A DNA stretch of 64,000 nt from Ornithinimicrobium sp. INDO-MA30-4. Its GTDB lineage: Bacteria; Actinomycetota; Actinomycetes; Actinomycetales; Dermatophilaceae. Where the stretch lies: NCBI RefSeq assembly GCF_021535045.1, contig NZ_CP091056.1, positions 806,001-870,000 of the forward strand, given 5' to 3'. Of this stretch, positions 53,009 through 63,124 are shown one piece after another. How positions within the stretch are numbered: the stretch's first letter is position 1; every line of letters begins with the position of its first letter. A program made the translations under genes and the position numbers. Under the pieces are notes generated by a model, which was not told where the DNA came from, ran no database searches, and saw only the letters and a list, made by a program, of their open reading frames with translations.

Positions 53009-53587
53009 ATGACCTCAACCCAGCGTGCGCTTCGCACATGGCTGATTTTGAGTCTGAGCGTCGGTTTCGCCGCTGCTGGTCACGGCCTTGCCGGAGCCCA
53101 CCACGACATTTCGTGGTCCAGCATCATCGTGGCAATCGTGGCATTGGCCGCCCCCGCTTGGTATGCCGTGGGGCACCCTTTGAGGTTTGGCACCGGCGTG
53201 TTGTCAGTGCTGGGCCTGCAAGTTGCCTCTCACATCGTGTTTGCTCTCGTGCCACTCATGGCCGCTGGAGCATCGCTGGGCGGTAGCCACCATGAGCTGG
53301 CGTTGTCTGGACCGTCTGCCTCCCCGTCGCTGGGCACCTCGCTACTGGCATCGGCCTCACCAGGGATGGTCGCGACTCACGTGGTGGCCGCACTCTGCGT
53401 GGTGGCCCTCTGGTCAGCCGCCGACGCTGCAGCTGTAGCCCTCGATCGCTGGCTGTCTCATGTCCTCGCCCAGCCGATCACCGTGGCTTCGGTCGATGCC
53501 GTGGTCATTTCCCCCGCCTCGACCCTGCGCAGCCAAGAGGTCTGCCGCTGGGCTCCAGCACGCGGGCCTCCCGTCCTTGTGAGTTAG
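53009..53587 (+). CDS. Membrane protein upstream of copper chaperone
   Basis: 192 residues with about five hydrophobic spans and several His (GHGLAGAHHDIS, GGSHHELALS). A hypothetical family common beside PCuAC and DyP genes in actinobacteria; a metal-related role is inference. The last 20 residues may be frame-shifted. Confidence 0.65.
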   Translation: MTSTQRALRTWLILSLSVGFAAAGHGLAGAHHDISWSSIIVAIVALAAPAWYAVGHPLRFGTGVLSVLGLQVASHIVFALVPLMAAGASLGGSHHELALSGPSASPSLGTSLLASASPGMVATHVVAALCVVALWSAADAAAVALDRWLSHVLAQPITVASVDAVVISPASTLRSQEVCRWAPARGPPVLVS

Positions 53588-53633
53588 CAATTCCCCGCCG
53601 CACAGCGGCTACTTTCTCTCTCAAAGGATCATC

Positions 53634-54239
53634 ATGAACGCTCGTATCACTTCGCTGACCGCTGCCCTCCTGCTTGCGTTGCCATTGGCTGCCTGCGGCA
53701 CCGACGATGAGGCTGTCGACACGGCCGCTGCGACCGCTGCCACCGACGACAGCATGGCCGACGACTCGGAAATGACACCCGACATGGCCGCTATCACCTT
53801 CGAGGACGGCTGGGTCAAGTCCGCCGACGAAGGCATGACGTCGGCGTTCGGCACCCTGACCAATCACACCGACAAGGACATCGAGATCGTGTCGGTCGAG
53901 GCAGATTTCGCCGACATGCCGCAATTGCACGAAACCGTCACAGACTCTTCCGGTGCGAGCGAGATGCAGCAAGTCTCCGGCTTTGTCGTGCCTGCCGAAG
54001 GCACCTATGAGCTGGCACCTGGGGCCGACCACCTCATGCTGATGGGGCTTAACGAGCCAGTCGAAAGCGGCACCTCCGCAGATGTCACCCTGGTGTCGGC
54101 TGATGGCACCGAGTGGGTCTTGGCGCTGCCCGTTCGTGAGTTTGACGGAGCAGAAGAGACCTATGACGAGGGCCAGTCTGAGATGGACACGGACTCTGAA
54201 ATGGACATGGGCTCTGACGAAGAGACCGCTGACCAGTGA
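53634..54239 (+). CDS. PCuAC-family copper chaperone lipoprotein
   Basis: 201 residues. Signal peptide with lipobox LAAC (Cys 21). The Cu(I) motif is visible as LHETVTDSSGASEMQQ (H-x10-M) and later DHLMLM (H-x-M), the H-x10-M-x21-H-x-M pattern. An acidic, Met-rich C-terminal tail follows. It probably delivers copper to an exported enzyme. Strong AAAGGA six bases before the ATG. Confidence 0.9.
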   Translation: MNARITSLTAALLLALPLAACGTDDEAVDTAAATAATDDSMADDSEMTPDMAAITFEDGWVKSADEGMTSAFGTLTNHTDKDIEIVSVEADFADMPQLHETVTDSSGASEMQQVSGFVVPAEGTYELAPGADHLMLMGLNEPVESGTSADVTLVSADGTEWVLALPVREFDGAEETYDEGQSEMDTDSEMDMGSDEETADQ

Positions 54240-55468
54240 CCCTAGCCGTCCCGAATCACCTGTTTCCAGGCCTGGGCGGCGCACTCTCATCGGCGGCGGC
54301 TTGGCCTCTCTGGCCGCCGCCGGTGCAGGGGTTGCGGTGGGGCGCGAAACTGTTGACGCCCAAACTGCTGCGCCCAACCCAGCAGCGACTCCCCCGTGCC
54401 GGCAGGTGAGTTGAAGTATGACTTCTACGGCGCTCGCCAAGCTGGTGTCGCCGAGCCACCTCAGCCCTACGCCACCCTGATCGCCCTCGATTTACTCGAT
54501 GGCCATGGCCGCGACGAGTTGCAGCGCCTCATGCGCATCTGGACCGACGATTCCGCCCGGCTCATGTCTGGCGTCGGCCCACTGACCGATCAAGAACCAG
54601 AGTTGGCCGCGCGCACATCCGGGCTGACCATCACAGTGGGTTGGGGCCCAACAGTCTTTGCCAAGGCTGGGCTGGAAGAGGCCCAGCCCAGTTGGGCCAA
54701 GCCGTTGCCAGCGTTCGACCAAGATGAGTTGGACCCTGCGTTTGTTGGGGGCGACCTCGTCCTTCAGATCGCGGCGCATAGCCCGATGACTGTGGCACAC
54801 GCTCAACAAGAACTGGTCAGCGGAGTCGATGACCTTGTCGAAGTTCGCTGGCTCCAGACCGGCTTCCGCGAGCCGATGGAGCACAACGGTTGGTCGATGC
54901 GCAATCTGTTTGGCCAAGTCGATGGCACCGTCCAGCCGGTGATCGACGGCATGGACTCCGGGCTGGTTTGGCAAGAGGAAGGGCAAGAACCGGGCTGGGA
55001 CAACGCAACCGCCATGGTGGTGCGACGAATCTCGATGGATATGGCCTCATGGGAGCGGGCTGATCGCCCGGCCTGGAGAACGCCATCGGCCGCAACCTAA
55101 CCGATGGCGCACCGATCACTGGAGGCGGCGTGCAGGCTGATGCTGACCTTGATGCCACCAATGACCTCGGCTTGCGGGTGATTAACCCAGCGGCTCACAT
55201 CCGGCGCGCTGCCGCCGTGGAGCCTCATCAGCGGTTCCTGCGCCGCCCGTACCAATATCACGATGCTGTCGGAAAGGGCTCCCAAACTGGGCTGATCTTC
55301 ATTGCCTTGTCGACCGACCCGGTGCGCCAGTTTGTCCCGGTGCAACAACGGCTCGATGAGGCGGACCTGCTCAACATCTGGACGCAAACCGTCGGGTCAG
55401 CGGTGTTTGCGATCCTGCCCGGCGTGCACGCTGGCGACTATCTGGGCAGCCAGTTCATCGGGGCCTAA
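54229..55468 (+). CDS. DyP-type peroxidase, Tat-exported
   Basis: Heme peroxidase of about 412 residues. Twin-arginine signal SRPGRRTLIGGGLASLAAAG, then YDFYGARQAGVAEPPQPYAT, the catalytic GxxDG in NLFGQVDGTV, a heme-ligand His region and RFLRRPYQYHD. Gaps near 54405 and 55075. The start codon is unclear: the frame enters just before the PCuAC stop (54229, CTG) and may itself be affected by an error. The pairing with PCuAC mirrors a Streptomyces copper/DyP locus. Confidence 0.88.
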
Positions 55469-55498
55469 TCCCCCGCCCGTCAATGCCTGGCAGAAAGA

Positions 55499-55532
55499 AA
55501 ACCCGCCCGACGCTGATGCGCCGGGCGGGTTT
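55499..55532. terminator. Strong 11-bp hairpin terminator
   Basis: AAACCCGCCCG pairs with CGGGCGGGTTT around a 12-base loop, so it can act in both directions, for the DyP gene and the convergent small ORF. Confidence 0.85.
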
Positions 55533-55549
55533 CGATGGTTCTCAATGAC

Positions 55550-55648
55550 TCAGGTGGCGGTGACAGCCACGGTCAAAACGATCAGCAGACCGATGAACCA
55601 ACCGGTCGAAACCTTGTCGAGGTTCTTGAAAGCAGCCTTGAACTTCAT
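55550..55648 (-). CDS. 32-residue single-span membrane miniprotein
   Basis: ATG at 55648 with AGGAGG six bases upstream. Sequence begins MKFKAAFKNLDKVSTGWFIG and ends LLIVLTVAVTAT. A basic amphipathic start is followed by a 16-residue hydrophobic helix, the layout of small bacterial membrane proteins. Convergent with DyP across a shared terminator. Confidence 0.65.
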   Translation of the reverse strand: MKFKAAFKNLDKVSTGWFIGLLIVLTVAVTAT

Positions 55649-55651
55649 GTT

Positions 55652-55967
55652 GAGCCTCCTGCGTGTTTCCACGTGGGATGTAAATCACGGGTGTGAACGA
55701 CGGCGTCGTCGTAGCTGGCAGCAGCGCCCATGCCGCACTAGGAAATTGAGCGGCGCGTGGTGAGTGGGCGATAGGAGCATTCAGTGATCCATAGCCAGCG
55801 AGTCGAGGGACGCTGTCGGCGTCTGCTCGTGGTAACTGGTTACGCCGCGGGGCGGGCGCTACTCAGAAGTAGCGCAGCCGCGACCTGGAATACTCAAACC
55901 CAAGTTAGGGTTACCTAACGAACATGGTCAATGTGTCGTTGCCATCCCGCCATCTCAGGAGTTAGTT
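55652..55967. promoter_or_regulatory. 316-bp leader of the siderophore reductase and miniprotein
   Basis: No gene is visible. It must hold the divergent promoters of the miniprotein and the siderophore-interacting protein; the iron box lies at 55900-55918. I see no clear -35/-10 pair. Confidence 0.5.
55900..55918. promoter_or_regulatory. DtxR/IdeR iron box
   Basis: CCAAGTTAGGGTTACCTAA fits the 19-bp DtxR/IdeR consensus at 14 positions, with a perfect TTAGG/CCTAA dyad. It is 49 bases upstream of an iron-uptake reductase, so iron repression is likely. Confidence 0.75.
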
Positions 55968-56770
55968 GTGCACGGAATTGTCGAGTCAGTCCACCGCGTG
56001 AGCCCCCACCTTGTCCGCGTGGTGCTTGGTGGCCCCGGACTAGCTGACTTCGAGCCCTGCAAAGACGCAGACAGCTATGTGAATCTCGCCTTCCCTGGCC
56101 CCGATGCTCCGTACGAAATGCCCTGTGACCTCAAGGCGACACGTGACTTGCCTCGTGCGCAACAGCCGGTGCGTCGCCGCTACACAGTTCGCGCTTGGGA
56201 CGCCGAGACTCGCCACATGAGCATCGACTTCGTCGTTCATAGCGACGAAGGCGTAGCCGGCCCCTGGGCAGCCAAGGCCAAACCCGGCGACGTGCTGCAG
56301 TTCCAGGGTCCCGGTGGCGGCTACTCCCCGACCCGGCTGCCGACTGGCACCTGCTGGTTGGCGATGGCTCCGCAATCCCGGCCATCTCAGTCGCGCTGGA
56401 GCGACTCGCCCCGGACGCAACGGCATTCGTCTTCCTTGAGGCCGACGCGATCGAGGACGAGATCGACCTTGCCAGCCCAGCCGACGTGCAGGTCATCTGG
56501 GTGCCGACATCGGTGGATGGCGCTGTCCTGGTCGACGCGGTCCGCAAGGCTGCCCTGCCCAGCGGGAAACTGCATGGCTTCATCCACGGTGAAGCAGCCA
56601 TGGTCCGCGACATTAGATTTCACCTCATCAAGGAGCGTGGCGTAGACGCGTCAGCGCTCTCGGCGACGCCCTACTGGCGCACCGGCCACACCGATGAAGC
56701 CTGGCGATCGGTGAAAAAGGAATGGCTAAAGAAGCAAAAGGACGCCGAGCAATTTGACGCTCCGCTCTGA
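55968..56770 (+). CDS. Siderophore-interacting (FAD-dependent ferric-siderophore reductase) protein
   Basis: About 267 residues, gap near 56335. FAD-binding PVRRRYTVRAWD, then KAKPGDVLQFQGPGGGY, the NAD(P)H domain LLVGDGSAIPAISVALERL, and GFIHGEAAMVRDIR with the SIP C-terminus. Cytoplasmic release of iron from siderophores. GTG start. Controlled by the iron box upstream. Confidence 0.92.
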
Positions 56771-56836
56771 GGTCAGCGCACAGCCCCGTCACCAGGCTAT
56801 TTGAGATGTGCCCTGACTAACGGGGTCTCTGTTTCG

Positions 56837-56932
56837 ATGGTTCATGGCTTTCGCCTTATTGAGCTGGCCGAAGGACATCAGGATTTGCTCGATCTCTGGG
56901 CAGCCGTCGAGTTGCGACTCCGCAACCGCTGA
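56837..56932 (+). pseudogene. C-terminal fragment of the small membrane protein at 59151
   Basis: IELAEGHQDLLDLWAAVEL matches LELADGHQELLDHWAAVEE at the end of the gene downstream of gdhA. Only the tail remains; it overlaps the end of the convergent TVP38 gene. Confidence 0.6.
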
Positions 56933-57596
56933 GCCACCGCTCCACCAAGGACGAGCAGGACGACTAACGCCCCCACGCCGATGACAATGCCAACGGGGTC
57001 CGCACCAGAAGCACCCAACGACGCGTAAGCCAGGGCGCCGGGCACGATGCCGAGCGTTGTGCCCACAAGGTAGTCCCGCCAACGCACGCCGAGTAGTCCG
57101 GACGCGTAGTTGACCGGGGTGAACGGGAAAAGGGGTATGAGCCGCACAGCCAGGACCGCCAGTAGTCCGTGCTGTGTGAGGAAAGCATCGGCTTCACGCA
57201 GGCGGCCCGAAAGGAGGCGGTCAACAGCGGGACGGCCAACGCGGCGCCCAATGAGATAGCCACCGATGGCGCCCAGCACCGCCCCGCTCCACACCAGCAC
57301 GGTTCCCCACCACAGCCCAAAAAGGGCGCCACCGAGGATGGTCAGAACCGAGGAAGGGGTTGGAACCAAGACGAGTACGGCGTATCCCACCACAAAGACG
57401 AGGGCGCCAGCCCATCCTGCAGAACGCACCCACTCTTGCAACTGCTCAGGACCGTTCCAGCCGCTCAAGTGCAGCGCGACCGATGCCGCTGCAAAGCCAG
57501 CACTAGACCACCTGGTCGAAGCAGCGCCCCTCGATCGAATTGCTGGGCCGGCACAACTGGCACTGCATCAGTCGCTGACGTCTCGTGGGGATCCAT
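56878..57596 (-). CDS. TVP38/TMEM64-family membrane protein
   Basis: About 238 residues with about six helices. LVLVPTPSSVLTILGGALFG, GRRVGRPAVDRLLSGRL and LIPLFPFTPVNYASGLLGV are the family motifs. Gap near 57492 (a T run one short) joins the N-terminus with an extra helix (LVLAFAAASVALHLSGW). Function unknown; relatives act on lipid scrambling or selenite uptake. Confidence 0.85.
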
Positions 57597-57650
57597 ACGG
57601 AGGGAACGCCTTGCCGCCCGCAATCCTTCCCCGTGCGTTGCCAGGAAGGT

Positions 57651-57705
57651 CTCCGCTCGGTCACCAAGGAATGTCTCAAGAAACAGAAGGACGGGGAGCA
57701 AACCC
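57651..57705 (+). repeat. Degenerate copy of the siderophore-reductase C-terminus
   Basis: RSVTKECLKKQKDGEQ corresponds to RSVKKEWLKKQKDAEQ at the end of the gene at 55968. Non-coding on its own; a duplication scar. Confidence 0.55.
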
Positions 57706-57741
57706 GACGCAGTTTGTCCGCGGAACCTCAAAGCCCCGTAG

Positions 57742-59136
<1,395 letters not shown>

Positions 59137-59150
59137 GAAAGGGGACCACG

Positions 59151-59402
59151 ATTTGGACGATCTTCCGGGGCCTCGGCTCCGGGCTCTTCCTCCTCAACGC
59201 TGCCTTCAACCTCTTCCCCTGGCCTCCGGAGTCACTGCTCCGGACGTTTCTAGGCATCGCCTTTATCGGCATGTCTGCGCATTTCGCCATTCACGCCATC
59301 AGCACCTGGCGGTCTGGCGGCAGAGAAATAGCACTCGAATTGGCTGACGGCCACCAGGAGCTCCTCGACCACTGGGCTGCAGTCGAGGAGTCTCGCGGCT
59401 AG
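59151..59402 (+). CDS. Small two-span membrane protein downstream of gdhA
   Basis: About 84 residues. GLGSGLFLLNAAFNLFPWPP and LLRTFLGIAFIGMSAHFAIH are hydrophobic; the tail is soluble. No ATG/GTG/TTG is in frame at the right place; the reading begins near ATT 59151 after AGGGG, so the start may be hit by an error. Function unknown. Confidence 0.55.
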   Translation: MWTIFRGLGSGLFLLNAAFNLFPWPPESLLRTFLGIAFIGMSAHFAIHAISTWRSGGREIALELADGHQELLDHWAAVEESRG

Positions 59403-60247
59403 TTGTCCGACTCTGCTTTGTCGATCCACCGAAGCACGTGATCTAGGTATGGCTCTGGATTGTCTTCCCAGCTGTAGTGCCCAGCCTCGGGGATGACGCC
59501 AAATTCGCTGTTGGGCAGCGCCTCGGCGAGACGACGCGAGTTGCCCATGCCGATGAAGGTGTCATGCTCGCCGTGCAGCACGAGCACAGGGGTGTTGATT
59601 GTCCCGACCACCTGAGACAACTTTGGTGCCTCCTGCTTGTGGCTCAGGAGAAAGCCAGTCTGGCTACGGAGTTTGGCGAAGTTTGTTGATCTCCGCTGGT
59701 AGTCGAGCAGACGCGCTTTGTCGGGATGCTTGGTGCGCCGATAGCCAACGCTGTTGCCGATACGGCTGTAGATTCGCCCGCCGATTGGGCCGCCGGGCGC
59801 AAGCAGTGCTAAGCGAGCGAGCCGATTGCTGGTCGCCAGTCGAAACAATAGCTCGCCCTCGATCTCTCCGATCACGCCCGCGTCACCGATGACAGCGGAG
59901 CGCAAGCGACCCGGGTTGTCGGCCATGAACCGGACAGCCAGTGGCGTGCCAACGTCTGGGCCGACATAGTGCGGCTGCTCAAGACCGAAGTGATCGAGAA
60001 TCCTCCCGAAGAACTGGGCCTGCTCCGAGACGGTGGTGATGGAGCTGTCAGCGTCGGATCCACCGTGATTCGGCAGATCAACGGCCACTACGTCGAGGCG
60101 CTCGCTCAGCCTTTCCCACCAAGGGGTATAGGTGAGGATGCTCATCGGGTGGGTGTTCACCGCCTGCCAGCAACACGAACGGCGACGTTCGTGTGCACGA
60201 ATCGATAGAGCGTCGGTGATCCTGATCGCGTAGTAGCCGGAATTCAA
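59399..60247 (-). CDS. Alpha/beta hydrolase with Asp at the nucleophile elbow
   Basis: About 285 residues, gap near 60170. YTPWWERLSERLDVVAVDLP, nucleophile elbow VGPDVGTPLA (G-x-D-x-G), acid HGEHDTF, and catalytic His in EAGHYSWED. Asp nucleophiles are typical of epoxide hydrolases and haloalkane dehalogenases. The substrate is unknown. The N-terminus is uncertain. Confidence 0.8.
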   Translation of the reverse strand: MNSGYYAIRITDALSIRAHERRRSCCWQAVNTHPMSILTYTPWWERLSERLDVVAVDLPNHGGSDADSSITTVSEQAQFFGRILDHFGLEQPHYVGPDVGTPLAVRFMADNPGRLRSAVIGDAGVIGEIEGELLFRLATSNRLARLALLAPGGPIGGRIYSRIGNSVGYRRTKHPDKARLLDYQRRSTNFAKLRSQTGFLLSHKQEAPKLSQVVGTINTPVLVLHGEHDTFIGMGNSRRLAEALPNSEFGVIPEAGHYSWEDNPEPYLDHVLRWIDKAESDN

Positions 60248-60311
60248 GCACGGCTGAGCTTCAATTGCGTTAAGTTGCAGGCCAGGTGTCTGGAGGGCGC
60301 GGGCACAAGAG

Positions 60312-60349
60312 AAAACCCCTGCTCAGCATTTCTGCTGTTCAGGGGGTTT
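60312..60349 (-). terminator. Terminator of the Gly-Cys-Val tRNA operon
   Basis: AAACCCCTG/CAGGGGGTTT outer stem with an inner CAGCA/TGCTG stem; on the minus strand it ends in GGGGTTTTC, a proper T tract. Confidence 0.75.
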
Positions 60350-60355
60350 CGCTGG

Positions 60356-60427
60356 TGGGCGATACTGGGATCGAACCAGTGACCTCTTCCGTGTCAGGGA
60401 AGCGCGCTACCGCTGCGCCAATCGCCC
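60356..60427 (-). tRNA. tRNA-Val (GAC)
   Basis: GGGCGAT/ATCGCCC acceptor, anticodon loop with GAC, T arm GGTTCGATCC, discriminator A. Last gene of the cluster. Confidence 0.93.
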
Positions 60428-60453
60428 ATCTACGGTGGACCAGCCTTGAAGCG

Positions 60454-60524
60454 AGGTGGAGACGGGATTTGAACCCGTGTAGACGGCTTTGCAGGCCGTT
60501 GCCTCGCCTCTCGGCCACTCCACC
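60454..60524 (-). tRNA. tRNA-Cys (GCA)
   Basis: GGTGGAG/CTCCACC acceptor, anticodon GCA in CCTGCAAAG, discriminator T at 60454 (U73 as in Cys tRNAs). Confidence 0.93.
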
Positions 60525-60548
60525 GTGAGACAAATGTTGCTGCCTCCG

Positions 60549-60621
60549 AGCGGACAACCGGGCTCGAACCGGCGACCTCAACCTTGGCAAGGTTGCGCTC
60601 TACCAACTGAGCTATGTCCGC
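60549..60621 (-). tRNA. tRNA-Gly (GCC)
   Basis: GCGGACA/TGTCCGC acceptor, anticodon GCC in CTTGCCAAG, T arm GGTTCGAGCC. First gene of the Gly-Cys-Val cluster. Confidence 0.93.
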
Positions 60622-60813
60622 GTTGCTCCGGGGTTTCCCTCGGTGCGATATGAAACATTAGATCAACGCTGCCCCAGACGCCAAATCCGCAGGTCAAAGA
60701 CTTATGTGACACGAGTGACTCGGGGCCTGTCGGCCATTTGGTCCCAGGTACGACACAATGAGAGACCGACAGCGCCGTCGTTAGACAGACAGCGAGCAAC
60801 AGAGAGATCTTCT

Positions 60814-63051
60814 ATGGACATCTGGCCTGGCCAGTCCTACCCCTTGGGTGCCACGTATGACGGCAGTGGAGTCAACTTCGCGTTGTTCTCCGAAATTGCC
60901 GAGAAGGTTGAGCTCTGCCTTGTTGACGACGAGCACAACGAGCAGCGCATTGAGTTGACCGAGGTCGATGCCCACGTCTGGCACGCCTACCTCCCCAACC
61001 TGCAGCCCGGACAGCGCTATGGCTTCCGCGTGCACGGGCCATACGCGCCCGAGCACGGACACCGCTGTAACCCGGCCAAACTGCTCCTCGACCCCTACGC
61101 CAAGGCGATGGAGGGCAAGGGCGACGGCGGCCAAGCGCTCTTCAGTTATGACTTTGGCGACCCCGACTCATTCAACGAGGAAGACTCCTGGGGCACACGA
61201 TGTACTCCATCGTGGTTAACCCGTTCTTCCACTGGGGTGACGACCGCCCCCCACGTCACGAATACCACGACACGGTGATCTACGAGGCTCACGTCAAGGG
61301 CCTCACGATGACCCACCCAGACATCCCCGAAGAGATCCGCGGGACATACGCTGGCTTGGCGCACCCGGCGATCATCGATCACCTGAAGGACTTGGGGATC
61401 ACGGCGATCGAGTTGCTCCCTGTCCACCAATACGTCCAGGACTCCCACCTGCTCGACAAGGGCCTGTCCAACTACTGGGGCTACAACACCATCGGCTTCT
61501 TGGCCCCACACAACGGCTATGCCGCTTATGGCACGCAGGGCCAGCAGGTCACCGAGTTCAAGTCGATGGTCAAGGCCATGCACGAGGCTGGCATTGAGGT
61601 CATCCTCGATGTCGTCTACAACCACACCGCTGAGGGCAGCCACATGGGCCCCACGATGTGCTTCCGAGGCATCGACAACGCTTCGTATTACCGGCTCGTC
61701 GAAGACGAGAAGGAGCACTACTACGACACCACTGGCACCGGCAACAGCCTGTTGATGCGCAGCCCACACGTGCTGCAGATCATCATGGACTCGCTGCGCT
61801 ACTGGGTCACCGAGATGCACGTTGACGGCTTCCGCTTCGACCTGGCAGCCACACTGGCCCGTCAGTTCCACGAAGTCGACAAGTTGTCTGCGTTCTTCGA
61901 CATCATTCAGCAGGACCCGGTGGTTTCGCAGGTCAAGCTCATTGCTGAGCCCTGGGACCTCGGCGATGGTGGCTACCAGGTCGGCAACTTCCTCCCTGTG
62001 GACCGAATGGAACGGCCAATACCGCGACACCGTGCGCGACTTCTGGCGCGGCGCTCCCGGCTCGCTGGGCGAGTTCGCTTCCCGGATCACCGGCTCATCG
62101 GACCTCTATGAGCACTCCGGACGCCGCCCATACGCCTCGATTAACTTCATCACCGCTCACGATGGCTTCCGCTGCGCGACTTGGTTTCTTACAACGAGAA
62201 GCACAACGACGCTAACGGCGAGGGTGGCAACGATGGCGAAGAGCACAACCGTTCGTGGAACAGCGGCGCTGAAGGCCCCACCGATGAGGTCGAGGTGCAA
62301 GAGCTGCGCCTCAAGCGCCACAAGAACTTCTTGACGACGCTGCTGCTCAGCCAGGGTGTCCCGATGATGCTGCACGGGGACGAGTTGGGCCGCACACCAG
62401 CAGGGCAACAACAACGTCTACGCCCAAGACAACGAACTGTCCTGGGTCGATTGGGAGCTCAACGACAGCCAGCAGGAGTTGATGGAGTTCACCACGGACC
62501 TCATCCACCTGCGGCGCGACCACCCCGTGTTCCGTCGTCGCCGGTTCTTCGCTGGAGATGCCAGCCACGGTGGTCAGAGCGAACTCGGCGACATCATCTG
62601 GTTCAGCCCTAGCTGCAACGAGATGACCGACGACGCGTGGGCCAACAGCCGCAGCTCGATCATGGTGTTCCTCAACGGTCTCGCGATCTCATCGGTTGAT
62701 GACAAGGGCCGCCCCGTCGTTGACGATCACTTCTTGCTGATGTTCAACGCCTACCACGAGCCGGTTGAGTTCACGGTGCCTGAGCACATTGGCGCTAACG
62801 CCTGGGATGTCGTGTTGACCAGCGACACCGAGATCGAAAAGGGCGAGGTATGGGAGGCAGGCTCCACGCATGTTGTGCCTGCTCGCGCCTCGTTGGTGTT
62901 GACGGCTGAGCCCGTTGAGACCGAAGAGCCGCTGATCGGATCGCTGCCGATGTCGAAGCCGGTCAAGGCTAAGGCTGACGGCAAGGTTGAAGCGAACGCC
63001 AAAAAGGCCGCACCGAAGAAGTCGACCAAGGACTCTTCAAGCAAGAAGTAG
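60814..63051 (+). CDS. glgX: GlgX, glycogen debranching enzyme
   Basis: GH13 isoamylase-type enzyme, about 745 residues. CBM48 start [20 protein letters not shown]; nucleophile Asp in VDGFRFDLA, acid Glu in [14 protein letters not shown], transition-state Asp in FITAHDGF, and [16 protein letters not shown]. Removes branches from phosphorylase-trimmed glycogen. Gaps near 61195, 62000, 62172 and 62395. The C-terminus is an unusual Lys/Ala/Ser-rich tail (residues about 715-745). Confidence 0.94.
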
Positions 63052-63069
63052 CACCTACAACGCGAGAAA

Positions 63070-63098
63070 ACCCCCGACAGTTCAGGACTGTTGGGGGT
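63070..63098. terminator. Hairpin terminator between glgX and ppk2
   Basis: ACCCCCGACAGT pairs with ACTGTTGGGGGT, one G-T pair, extended by a GAGA/TCTC outer stem. It can serve both convergent genes. Confidence 0.75.
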
Positions 63099-63124
63099 CT
63101 CTCGGGTTAGTGGGATGGCGCGGG

